This document shows, piece after piece, positions 1 through 10,664 of a stretch of DNA of 24,187 nt. The notes beneath the pieces were generated by a model that saw only the letters and a program-made list of their open reading frames with translations, was not told the DNA's origin and searched no databases. The stretch is from the NCBI GenBank assembly GCA_034698045.1, contig JAQGAU010000763.1, positions 1-24,187 on the forward strand. Direction: 5' to 3'. The stretch comes from Paramacrobiotus richtersi (Eukaryota > Tardigrada > Eutardigrada > Parachela > Macrobiotidae). The translations under genes and the position numbers were made by a program. Numbering within the stretch: the stretch's first letter is position 1; each line of letters begins with the position of its first letter.

Positions 1-911
1 GGCGGTACCGGTATGGCGAAGTAACGGGCAGATGCACTGATCTGCGCCACGTTACTTCGATCTCACGACAGTAGTGGCGTTCTCAATTGCATGGGCTAAC
101 AAACGTTTCTCGCTTGATCATCCGTGTATCTGTCTGAAAGAAATGAAATTGAAGTGTCGCTGATGTTGTAGCTGAGCGAGGTCAAAACTGCAATCAGTTA
201 TTCTTTCACTTGCCCGACATAAGCTCGTTCAGTCCAGGGTCAGATTTCGATACCGCCAGTGAACTAACAGTGATGTTCAGAACCGTTCCCCTCTTTGCAT
301 GCAAACACAGTCTAGACATTAACAACCAGTTCACACGGATCTTTCTAGGATTTAATAATTCTCAAAGCGTGTAGATCGGAAGATGGAAGCAGAATTAATA
401 GCCGAGCGCGCGCGAGGTCGCACCTGCGATTTGCGATGTTGATTTGGGTTGGATGTAACTGTGCCACGCATTTTGCGACTCTTCGAAGCATTCCCTACAG
501 CCCTTAAATTCAGCTAAGTCACAGAGTCATTTATAGCGCGGCAAAGACTCGTCGCCTAGAAACAGTAGCATTTTGCATTTTCGTACACAGACGTCTCAAA
601 ATTAGCGTCGATCAGGTGCATTCCTGCGAAAATAATGCAAATTTCTAAGATTGGATTCTGACAATAATAAGACAGCAATCCCAATAACCACTAACGATCG
701 CAAGATCCGAAGCCCTTTCAGAGAGAGCTTTGTGAAATGCCTAATTACGCTTTCACTTTCGTTTTGCTTAATAATTACCGAAGCGAAAACATGGTTTACA
801 TGGCGTGAATCTTTCTTCCATTGTTTTCAGAATACCCGGTGAATTCACAATGACAAAAATTGAAAAATACCTCCCCAGGCAGCGAGAAGTTTGAGATTCT
901 GTTAAAAAAGC
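1..911. other. Non-coding region upstream of the CCDC157-like gene
   Basis: No open frame here starts with ATG and reaches a convincing length. The only moderate frame (651-842) would need a TTG start and has no recognisable content. The stretch is moderately AT-rich and should hold the 5' untranslated region and promoter of the gene starting at 912. An in-frame TAA lies 9 bases before that ATG. The only clear structure is the hairpin at 17-59, described separately. Confidence 0.6.
17..59. repeat. Inverted repeat able to form a 43-nt hairpin
   Basis: Positions 17-26 (CGAAGTAACG) are the exact reverse complement of 50-59. Inside them, 28-33 (GCAGAT) pairs with 40-45 (ATCTGC) around a 6-nt loop, with a small asymmetric internal loop (1 nt against 4 nt). 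The pairing does not extend outward. It is too short for a typical insect microRNA precursor. It could be the end of a small transposon cut by the window edge, or chance. Confidence 0.5.
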
Positions 912-3106
912 ATGCAGACGGATCCAAGTTGTTTTGAAACTGGCGCTTTGTATGCCGAGGCATGCCAGTTAGAAGATCAGCTGCAATTATTAAAAAGCTC
1001 TATCCCTGTTGAGTACTTATCCGACGACGTCAAGTCGTGGAAATATCCATTTCTAGCAGTGTGGGATGTATTTGTTGACCGGGTACATGTATCATTCAAC
1101 AGCGAAAAGGAGAGTTTCCAGAACAGACCCGATTTGACACGATCATTCGTTGCAGACCATGTTAACAGCTTGGAGCTGCTACTGGACCGCTTATTTGCCA
1201 TCATCCAGCTGTCCCTGAGTGTGGTCGATGAGGTTTTGTTCCAAGCTGTTGACCAGCACTGGAGCACAGCCCAACCGACCACGCACAAAAGCGCAGGCGG
1301 AATTGCAGTTTGTCAGACATTTGCAATTCTGCTGGAGAGGTGTGTGGTATATTCCAGGCTGGAAGCACAACGTCATCAAGAGAGATGTGCGATTAAGGAG
1401 CAACAGACCGAAGAACATGAAATTAGAGAGCGCAATCCTTGCGAGCGCTGCGCGCACCTTGTTTCACACATAATCCCGATGCAAACTGCCTTGTTCGATA
1501 CGCTAGCTGCAATTCCGGAATTATTTAAACATATACCAAAATGTTTCGACCGCCGTGAAGTTTTGGATTGTGAGTTAATACAGTCGCACCTGCTGTCCAC
1601 CGCAGACTGGTTAAATCAGTTAAGGGACAAAGCATCAGTCCTGGGAACCACTTCCGTTGACCTCAAAGCCCAGATCATTTCAGTCGAGACCAGCTTAACC
1701 GTTCAGCGAAGCCGATCAGTAGAGTTCACACGAAACATTGACCAAGAAACAACGAACGCCAACGAAATTTTCTCTGCTATTCAATCATACAAGGCTGATT
1801 TGTCGAACCTTCGGACATTGACAGACAAGCTGCAGGCTGATTTGCTTTACCAACAAGCAAACAATGAGACGACTGCTGCAGCATTACGGGACTGGTCGCA
1901 TGACCTACGTCATGTGGAAAATGAAGTTATCAGTCTGGAACAGAAACGGACAGATACAACTGAAAGGTATGAACTGGACATGGTTCACCATCATCAGCTC
2001 TATGCAGTCGTGTGCCAGCAGCTGGAGGGAGTTGCCTCCAGAATGATCAAATTCGATGGATTTGGTAACTATCGCCCTGTATGTCATCCAACAAACCTAC
2101 TCTCTGTAATCACTGCACCTTTAAGAACACTAGCATATTAGTAATACCAAACATGTAAACTTTCAACTTTTCGTTAGCTTTAATACGATTCGTAGCGAAC
2201 GCGCAAAGACTATGTCCGAGTTTTTATCGAGGTCATGCATTTACGGTGTGGTGTTTTGCAGATAAAGACTGGTGCATAAGAGCTCGCAGTTTTGAAATCG
2301 AAGCCACCACTGCTCGAGAACACTGGCATTATCTACAAAGACAAATCCTGGAACAAAATGATGATATGGCTAGCCTTCAACGCAAAATCATGGACAAAGT
2401 GTTACTGGAAAAAACCTCGAAATCTGAAACATCTGGGCCGTTTTCTTCCCTCACTCATACTCTTGCAGTGCGGAGTGCAGAAAACAGTGCAATACAGGGC
2501 AACGAATGTGCGCTGCCTACCGTTATGCCTCTTCCTAACATCTGTGGGGACGTAGATCATCAAACCGAATCCCGAAAAGAGGAAAACGGACATATCCAAA
2601 AGGTCAACAGAAGCGCTGGCGATAGCCTAGCGACTGCTAGCGACATCCAGGCTTTATTCGCAGAATTCCTGGAAATACCGGATGTACAGAGCATGCCAGA
2701 ATGGGATCTCATGCTAAATACTCCGGATTTTGGAATGCCCAGCGGTGACGTACCATTCCAAAAAACCCCGATCAAGCAAGATGCTAGAGGATGTTGCAGA
2801 ACACAGGGTATGTCGGGCACGGAAAAATTACCGCCCGTAAAGCCGGGTACTCTTACAAAGGTGATACCGGCTGCCACTTCTGCTCAGTCGCAGCGCGGCG
2901 CATATTCCCTAGAACCAACCGTTGCAAGTGGCAATTTTTCCTTGCGCAAAGTGGTAAGCCCGCCAAAAGCTAATCACTCCGAGAGGAAGTTTGATCTCAC
3001 TGAGTCAAGGTTTCCGACATCCGAAAACGGGTTCCTCGGTACCAAACCAGTGGAATCGGCGTGGATAATTTCAAAGCCACTGAAACAAGGAGTGCGAAAA
3101 AAATGA
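912..3106 (+). CDS. CCDC157: CCDC157-like coiled-coil protein (spermiogenesis)
   Basis: Two exons, 912-2064 and 2262-3106, with a 197-bp phase-1 intron (donor TTTG|GTAACT, acceptor TTTTGCAG|AT), give 665 residues. An in-frame TAA 9 nt before the ATG fixes the start. Family clues seen: a SWKYP motif at residues 42-46 followed by a helix containing LDRL (91-94), matching the SWKFP...IDRLLLLLQ block near the N terminus of vertebrate CCDC157, and a CERC pair (176-179) like the PCDAC segment of that family. A long coiled coil covers about 235-430. The last 230 residues are polar and probably disordered. CCDC157 is known to be needed for sperm head/acrosome formation and has been linked to Golgi transport. 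The match is by eye to remembered sequence; an unrelated coiled-coil protein is possible. No catalytic motif was seen. Confidence 0.65.
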
Positions 3107-3594
3107 CTGTTCGCCAAGCCACGCCTTATGGCGAACTGTCTGCGAGTTTTGGCAGTTCTGCATTGTAGCATAGCGGATCTATCAGATGATAAAACACTTT
3201 CCGGTTCACTTGCCTGAACGCAGATTATTTTTGGTTAGAGCCGTTGAACGGAGTGCGTGCTGCGTTCCATGTTCACCATCTGGATTGCTTATGTCGGCCA
3301 TCCCCTGCCTTTAGATTTTTCGAAACTAACTCTGTTTGCGTATGAAACAGTCCTTTTTCTTCGGTGAAAACAAATCGCTAATTTTTAACGATTCTGAAGA
3401 TTGTTCATTGCGGCAAACTGACAAACTTCCGGCATAAAAATTGAAATGTCCATAAAGACCGTATGTACTTAATTCTTACTCACGTCCGTCTTGCTGTGGA
3501 CGAGTATAAAAGGATTGTCTACTATACTATACAGATACAGAGTTCGAACGCAGGTGCGCAACGATCAGGTTGAATTTTTTCATAGTTGTTTCAT
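3107..3594. other. Intergenic region after the CCDC157-like gene
   Basis: About 490 bp without a supported gene. It should hold the 3' untranslated region of the CCDC157-like gene. The one strong element is a TATA-type sequence at about 3503-3511, listed separately. Confidence 0.55.
3503..3511 (+). promoter_or_regulatory. TATA-box-like element without an obvious gene
   Basis: GTATAAAAGG on the plus strand is a near-ideal TATA box. A start site would be expected near 3533-3540, in the sequence ACAGATACAGAG. No plus-strand coding exon follows before androglobin at 4106. It could drive a 5' exon of androglobin joined by a long leader intron, or a non-coding transcript antisense to the small peptide gene at 3595-3825, or be fortuitous. 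Confidence 0.35.
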
Positions 3595-3825
3595 TTATTT
3601 TATTCTGCTTGCATAGCCTCTTCTGCTGAAACCATCAGTAGCTGTTATCCATCGAGGGCTTCGTTGTCGTGCATATGGTCCACCTGCCATTGTGTTCCAG
3701 CTGAAAAAGCCATTCTCTGGAACAAGATGCGGCGGAATTTGCGGTCGTGGTTGGAAAATGCTCCACTGGCACACAGCACGAGAGATACAGATGCTTACAA
3801 TACCAAGAATCATCAAGATTTTCAT
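3595..3825 (-). CDS. Candidate small secreted peptide (76 residues)
   Basis: Single-exon frame on the minus strand. I chose the ATG at 3825 because it begins a textbook signal peptide: MK, then a hydrophobic core (ILMILGIVSICIS), then a polar end and a likely cut after CQ at about residues 19-20. The mature part would be about 56 residues, without cysteine, rich in Pro, Arg and aromatics, with an RR pair near the C terminus and no Gly-Lys/Arg amidation site. The final codons plus TGA contain AATAAA, so a poly(A) signal overlaps the stop region. A TATA-like ATAATTAAAGG lies about 50 nt upstream of the ATG. Family not recognised: it could be an antimicrobial, reproductive or neuro-peptide, or a chance frame. 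Confidence 0.42.
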   Translation of the reverse strand: MKILMILGIVSICISRAVCQWSIFQPRPQIPPHLVPENGFFSWNTMAGGPYARQRSPRWITATDGFSRRGYASRIK

Positions 3826-4105
3826 AATTATTTCGGATGTCCTTGAATCGGGATATTCTAGCAAAACAATCCTTTAATTATGTGTTGGAGGCGAAAGGCA
3901 ATGTGGGCAAATTTTTACCATTCAAGTACTAAATGGGAAAAATCTTTATCTGGTGGCGAATCCGCCGGAAATCATAGCAACTAAAGTTTAGCGTTGTCTG
4001 TTACAACTGCTGATACAAGCATGCCAACCCATTTTACAGTAGACTGAATAGGCCGCATCAGCATCATACACTCAGTCTATAAAGCACGGTAAACCAACGT
4101 GTGCA

Positions 4106-7100
4106 ATGGCCGCGGAGACACGCGACACACAGAATCCAGGTGGTTCACCAATCACAATTTGGTCAGAATGGTCCGAGCAAGATCTGCTGGGCGAAAAATG
4201 GGATGCCCAGGGCATTCTCTCACAAAGCTCCAAAAGCACAAAGGATCCAAAAGGAAAAAGTGCCTCATTCGAAGATCCCGATGGACGTGTGCGTTTACCT
4301 CACAGTCTGCTGGTAGCCGTTCGAGAATGGAAACGACCTCAGGAGCTGTTTGGAGACAACTTATGTGTGGTACGTAACATCAACTACATGAATCTCAAAG
4401 GCTCCAACCACGGAATCATGCGCAGTGAATTCATGCGCCACTTTATCAGCTATGTGACATTCATCTGGTTCAGCGCCCAACGGAGAAAACTGCAGAAAGG
4501 TGGGTATTCACCGGTGCAAAATCAAATTCCACAAGTTGTGATGCCAAGCCCGGCGGCTAATGAAGCGCCCGTTAAGAGTGCCGTTGTCGGTCACAAAGAA
4601 TCGAAAATTAATGTGACTAAAGACACAGCCAGCTCGAAGATTTCGCAGCCCGATTTTGCATCTGTCCGTCCTGTTTGCTTTGAGACAGACCCGATGGCTG
4701 ATTGGGCACCTTGGAACTTGATTTTCGGGGGTCCGCTAACGGCGACAAAGGTGGCTCCAAAATCTGATTTACCTGCATTATCTCAGAATCTACCGCAGTT
4801 CAAGTACGCTGTAAGTTCACTGCAGAAAACTAAATCATTATGAGCTACGATGCTTAAAAAACACCGATTCACTGATTGATGTTCGTGTCTCGTTCTCTTT
4901 TAGTCCCAATGGTAAATATGCCGTTCGCCTTTTCTGGATGGGAACCTGGAGAAAAATTATAGTCGATGATTATACGCCAGTTGATGAGAACAATGTGTCT
5001 CTCCTTCCCACCTGCACCGAACCGAATGAAATATGGCCCACAATCTTGTGCAAAGCCGTGTTAAAGGTCATTGCTTTAGATTATGGCGGGGGATTGTCAA
5101 GCTCGGAAATGGGAGATCCGGCTTTCATTCTGCATGTTCTGACTGGTTGGATACCGTACGTGATCTATCTCGACCATCCGAAAGCAACTAAAAAATACAT
5201 TTGGAATAAAGTGCAAGCGTAAGTGAAGGTACAAATCGTGAGGTATCGGCCAGCGTATCATACCCCTCTTGTTACAGCTTGCTGACACTCAACCGGAAAT
5301 CTCCTCCTGAGGATATTCTTTCGGCACTAGCAGTAAACTGGGATATCCGAACCGTACCAGCGATTAGAGACTGGAAACGAGAAAATCACCCTGCGAATCT
5401 ACAGAAAATCGAGATCTTGCGAAACGAACGCACGAACTCTCTAAACATGCCGCCAACGGTGACCACAACCGGACCTAGCGCTCCATTGTCAAGCCAATCC
5501 GCAGCAAATTCACTGGCACCGAAAAGCATCGCCCGTGGTGCCAGCGCAGTGCCACGGAAGCCCGATTCCTTGTCACCTAGTTCGTTAACTGTTCAGCAGA
5601 ACGTTATGCGAAACACCGAAACCCCAAAGATGACCAAACAACGGAAGGTTCCCGAAATATTCCTAATGGCCTCTTATCGCAGCGCTCATCATGAAGAACC
5701 AATATTCGACAGAAACGCGGCATCCCGGTCTGAAAGCCTATACAGTAACGGCTTTCTGCGCAGTGAATCCCACCCGATTTTTTTACGACGATTGCGGGAT
5801 GTTTATCCTCAACGGCTGAAAACCGCATTTGTACCACGATACAAGACCATTCGACCATTAAAAGTTTCGGCTCACCGGTACACTCATTTTGCGTCTACGG
5901 AAAGAACGGCTCGCTCACATGCTGTACGCTTTGTCGATTTCTTGTCGCTGTTTTGGAGACAAAGCTGCCGAATGATTTACCAAAACTCGTTCCGAGCGGA
6001 GAAACTAGCAAAGAAAAGCACCGGACGGCTAGACTCTGAGCTTATAAAATTTAAGCCGACCAATGGATACCGACAGACCTTACCAGCAATAATGGAGAAT
6101 ATTGCTTATCCAAGAATACGAAAATCAAAAAGTCCTAAAAAACCTTTACCAACACCCCCACCCCTGCCTCCAACGCCTGTGCATGATGAAAAACCAACCA
6201 AGGGAAAGGGTGGTGAGGGTGGAAAAGGCGCTGCAGCTGCACCTCCACCGGAATTACCACCACCGCCTCCTTCTATCCGTCCACCGGCAGCAAGCGCGGA
6301 AGATCTTCAGCGATTCACTAGAATGACCTTTGGATCCATAGAGTTTAATCAGTTTATCAACAGTTTGGAGCATCTGTACATTATCTGCAAACCCGAGTCC
6401 TTCGATTATGCGGCATCATTCAGCTACTATCAGCCGAATGTTGTGGTCGACGGCCGCGTAGCTGCCACGAAGAAGAAGGGCGGCGCGGAACCGGCAGTAC
6501 AGCACAGCGTCAACAATGTGGAGAATACCCGAGCGACTCCGAAACAAGCCGTCAATAATACGCAGATGAAATTTGGGAAGACGCTCTCGGAGCTGCCGTC
6601 GGTATTTCTTTTCGTCGATAATCCGTATTCGACGAATGTCATATTTTCCGTCTCGACGGTTTCTCGATGGCCGTACACTCCGCGTAACAATGACGTTAAA
6701 TCTCAGGATCGACTCAGTATCGTGCACACGGAGGAAACAAGAGGTAAGCAACAGCGCAGACTGACCAGCCTAGCCTGTACGTTATTGTACTTCATTAATG
6801 CAAGCCATCTCGTTAGCGGCCGTGGCGGAGAAGCCCTTTGCGGTTATCGTTACTGCGAAATCGCACAACTGGATGGATTACAGTGTTCAGCCAACGTACT
6901 TCTCTCTGAAAACATCATCAGTACAGGGGGTTTGTTATCATATTCCGGCAGGAAAGTATGTATGGCGGCTCAGCGTCACATGTCCCGGCAGGAAAGAAAC
7001 CGAACCTCAAGGGTTCGTTATTAAAGCCATGTCAAAGGATCCTGTTCAGATTGGTCCTGAAGAACAAATTTTAAAGGTATGCAACTGTCATCATTGCATA

Positions 7101-9805
7101 GTAGAACGGAAACATAAAAGGGCGGTACGTTACTGTGATGAGGATAGAATCCAAGACTCTGATGTTTCAGTTGGCAGGAATGGATTCCTATTATTTCAGC
7201 CTGATGGCCAGAAAAGTCATTGCCCCAGTTCTAAAATGGTGGCGCACCAACGGCTCTCCTGCTTTTACCCATCCGCCACACCATGAACTAATTAAACTGC
7301 TTGGGCTGGAAGAAGATGCACACGACAAGACTTCCAGAGGGATCTTTTTCCAGGCCATGTTGCGAGGATTGTATGGCGCTATTCAGCAGTACCTTAAAGA
7401 CTTTTGCCATCCTAAAGGATCCGTGGCATTAAGAGCGTTTTTTGGCGATATTACCACAACGAGCATGTTAAAGTTTACCAGTGCTCATTTGACCAAACGG
7501 GACTCCAAAGGTAACCAGCTGTTTTACAAACCATCCTTCTGTGAAACGGTCAAGTTAATTATTTAACCCAGGAATTGCGCCCGTTCCGTTACCGAAAGGC
7601 GATTCCCATGGTGGCCGCCCAACCGAGACAATGAAACGCGGAAAGCAGAAAAACCCCGACCTTTCCACAAAAGAATCAAAAGCCAGTCCAGCCGCACAGT
7701 CCAGTCTTCAGGTCGATAAAGACATTCCAAAGAGTGCAAAGTCCGTCAAACCTGCAGTGACAGATCTGGCAGCAAAAATCAAGAATACACCGGAAGGGCA
7801 GAAAGCTGTGGTTATGTGGGAAATATACTTCTTCTCACTTCGAGCCAGAGCCGTCAGAGAGGCTCGACGTCCTGGTAAAAAGAAAGAAGCTGCTATGAAG
7901 ATTTGTCAGGTTCGTCAGTAACAGCAAGCAAAGGATAAAAATGATAAATTTTTTCGAATTAGGACATGTTGGAAGCTATCGTCAAGATCGAACAAAACTT
8001 CTCCATATGTTTCCTTCGTGGAGTTTGCCGACATCTGCCAGCCAGTTGGCTTGATTCCAGTTTCATACTGCGCCAGGAAACTCGTTGCATTCACAAGGAT
8101 ATTTCTGGATTATTCACCGAGATTCCATCGAATACCTGGAGATTGTTGTTTCGTGATACATTTACTGTTAGTGAGCCTGTGATGGTAGCCTTCCGTTTGT
8201 CCATAAGCTTAAATCCCTGCCGGCTTTTTGTTGTAAATAACGATACAGGTAAGCGAGTCAAAATACTAAAAGTACAAAAATCAAATGTAAACGAATCTCG
8301 CTTGATAGGTGAAACGGTACCGTCGATCTTCTTTCAACCTTTACCGTTCCTTTACTTCCCGAACGATTCCGGATATACAGTCGTTTCTGAAGCAAAATCT
8401 GGACTGTCAGCCTGGCGAGGAGGCTCATGGACGTTAAGAATGATACTGGGTTTGGACCCACTCAAACACGAAACTGCACAGGTGGATCTTTTGATACCGA
8501 AATTCGCTAATACCATTCCACAAGCCGTGTTTGTCACAAAAGAAATAAGGTACTAATGTCTAGTTCTCCTTATGGCCGAAACCATAATTTCTCGTTTCGG
8601 CATGCAGTGATTACTTCTTGCCTGAAATCAACAGCACCATGTTTGCCCGGCTGTTAATAAGAACGAAGACCCCTTCTAACTGTACAATCCAGTTTACAAC
8701 ATCGGATCAAGAGGTGCTAATGGAGCTGCTAATCATGAGAAAACAGACCATACTGTGCCGCGTAAGATTTGTACCCAGCCAATGGTAAAGCAGTTTCTTC
8801 AACGTATCAATGAAATTATTTTGGCAGACTTACGGACGCGGCATCTGTGTCATTCCATCGTGGTATTTTAAAGAAGACAGCCAAAGTGAACCGTATTACC
8901 TTCAGGCCAACGTGCTCGAAAACTCTTGGATTTTAACAAACGATGATTGCAAGTTCTGTTACACCGAACTGTTAAGACGTTGCACTGTAGAATATGGGCG
9001 GGAAACACCTGTACCGATCCTCACTATATCACCCGCCAAATCAGCAAAAGAGGTTCCCAGCAAAAAAGGCCGAGGAAAGGAAAAAGAGCGAGCGGAGGAG
9101 AAGTTGGAGCTGAAAGATACATTGGACAGCGCACGAAGCAGCAGGACAAAGGACACTAGGGAGAAAGACAAGCCGGCTGTGTTCGAAGCCAATCATCCAT
9201 ACTGGACTGTGAAGTTGGTATTGGACACTAACGATACCGATTTCGAATGTAAGAAAGATACTGAAAAGGACGACTCGCTGAAAGCGGAACTGACCACGGC
9301 CATGGCTGCGGATCCCACGATTCTTCAAAGGGGAAAAGAATTTCGGGATGAATACGTGAAAAAAGCGGCACTGCATGGATTTATTCCACCAGATTCACCC
9401 GACTATACCAATGTAAATCTTTCTGGTTGGCCACGCCCGTTGGGAAAATGTCCGTTGGGGTTCGACTGGGAGATGTTCGCCCGGCGGGATTCGGGGGATA
9501 GCGCAACGGAGCTGGACTCATTTGTGCATGAACGCACCCTGGCTGAACTGCGGGAGCGTCAGGAGAAGTGGCTTGACGCCCGAAGTGATTGGGTAATGTC
9601 GGAAAGGAAAAGTCGAGACGAACAAATCGGTACTCAGACGCAAATGTTAAGGAATATTCTGGAGACGGTATCCGTCCGGAGAATGCAGTACACTCAGCAA
9701 AGGGAAGAATTTGCTAAAGTCTTGGACGAGCAAGAAGGTCGCACTGGAGTAATCGCTCCACCCGAACCTCCACCAAAAACGGCAGCCAAGAAGAAGAAGA
9801 AATGA
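4106..9805 (+). CDS. ADGB: Androglobin (calpain-like domain, permuted globin, ciliary/sperm protein)
   Basis: Ten exons: 4106-4803, 4904-5218, 5278-6743, 6817-7076, 7171-7510, 7572-7909, 7963-8248, 8309-8549, 8608-8761, 8828-9805. All nine introns (53-100 bp) are GT-AG with agreeing phases, giving 1,691 residues (human about 1,667). Order seen: N-terminal androglobin block (IWSEWSEQD, WKRPQELF); calpain-like domain (GKYAVRLFWMG, WRKIIVDDY, LTGW); proline-rich linker about 620-675; globin helices from residue 914; weak IQ-like stretch about 1100; further globin helices from 1140; conserved C-terminal blocks (WRLLFRDTF, VNNDT, PYWTVKLV, KKDTEKDD); lysine tail. Androglobin is known from ciliated cells and testis and is required for mouse sperm formation. 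I saw no calpain-type Cys box, so protease activity is doubtful. The exon-4 acceptor could instead be at 6804, adding four residues. Confidence 0.92.
8249..8308 (+). other. Stop-free 60-nt intron (intron 7 of androglobin)
   Basis: The sequence between CAG|GTAAGC and TTGATAG|GTG is 60 nt long, a multiple of three, with no stop in the reading frame, so it looks like coding sequence. Removing it gives VNNDT-GETVP, which matches the spacing of the vertebrate androglobin VNNDT...VP block without a gap. Retaining it inserts 20 lysine/asparagine-rich residues with no counterpart. I therefore call it an intron. Confidence 0.8.
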
Positions 9806-10664
9806 GTACCATTTAGAGCAAATGAATGGGTCATTTGTCGAATGTTTGTGTGTTAATTTTCGCTGCGGTTAGTTGCTTCGCACCCTGGTGTTTGTTTCTA
9901 TGCAAGCACACAGGCTGGTAGCAAAACTAAAACTTCATTTGCTAAAAAATCAATCAAAACATGCGATAAAAACTGTTCTTGAAACAAGCATTGTATAACG
10001 GCTGGAAATTTTGTTGCTGTTCCGTTGCGGGAAAAAATATTATCAATATTGTCGTACTGCAGACAAAGAGACAAGATCAGAACAAGGTTGAACGCGTAAA
10101 CGACCTACCAAACATGCATTCGGTAACAATATTAACAAAGGTTGACTACATACAAGTTGACGGACGTCAAGAGAAAAAGCAGGAGAGATCATGGATTAGT
10201 GACCTTTTCATATTACTCCCACCTGGAGACAGTCGGTCAGTGTTGCGGGCCGTCAAAAACTCGTTCCAGATAATGGCGAATTTCTCATTTCCACGTGGAA
10301 TGAACACAACTGAACTTAGTCATGATAGTTATTATAGCAGCCATCCATTCTTATTTGTGGTTTCCCCAAGTACGAAATTAACTACTAGTGCCACTTATTC
10401 GTTGATTGCTACATGGATATTATTACATGGGTATCCATGCAGTTAGGGTCATCCGTGTGCTAAGGTCACTGCCTAACGTGGGACCTTTGGTGGCTGTGCA
10501 CATGCCTTAATTAATTGTACCACGCTCGTACAGCCTGTAGAATCATTTATGGCTGGGATACTATGAATTCTGCATTGTTTACATATAGCTGCAGTAATCT
10601 GGTCCCACTGCTATCCTTGTACTATTCTGATTTCTCCAAAGCTTATTAAATTACTGTCGCGGAA
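9806..10664. other. Intergenic region between androglobin and the tubby-like gene
   Basis: About 860 bp. It should contain the androglobin 3' end and the tubby-like promoter. One frame (9979-10446, first ATG at 10113, about 111 residues) is open but has no recognisable motif, needs a TTG to be longer, and is not supported by any flanking splice logic. I see no repeat or RNA gene. An in-frame TAA 15 nt upstream of the ATG at 10665 bounds the next gene. Confidence 0.55.

Noticed and set aside
651-842. 63-residue frame before the CCDC157-like gene with a hydrophobic middle
   Set aside because: It has a TTG start only, and the hydrophobic segment is too deep in the frame for a signal peptide. 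No support as a gene.
4078-4084. TATAAAG just upstream of the androglobin ATG as its promoter
   Set aside because: It is only 28 bp before the ATG, so transcription would start at or after the start codon. A usable leader would be missing.
9979-10446. Open frame of 155 residues between androglobin and the tubby-like gene
   Set aside because: It starts with TTG, the first ATG leaves about 111 residues, there is no recognisable motif or signal peptide, and splice signals do not connect it to either neighbour.
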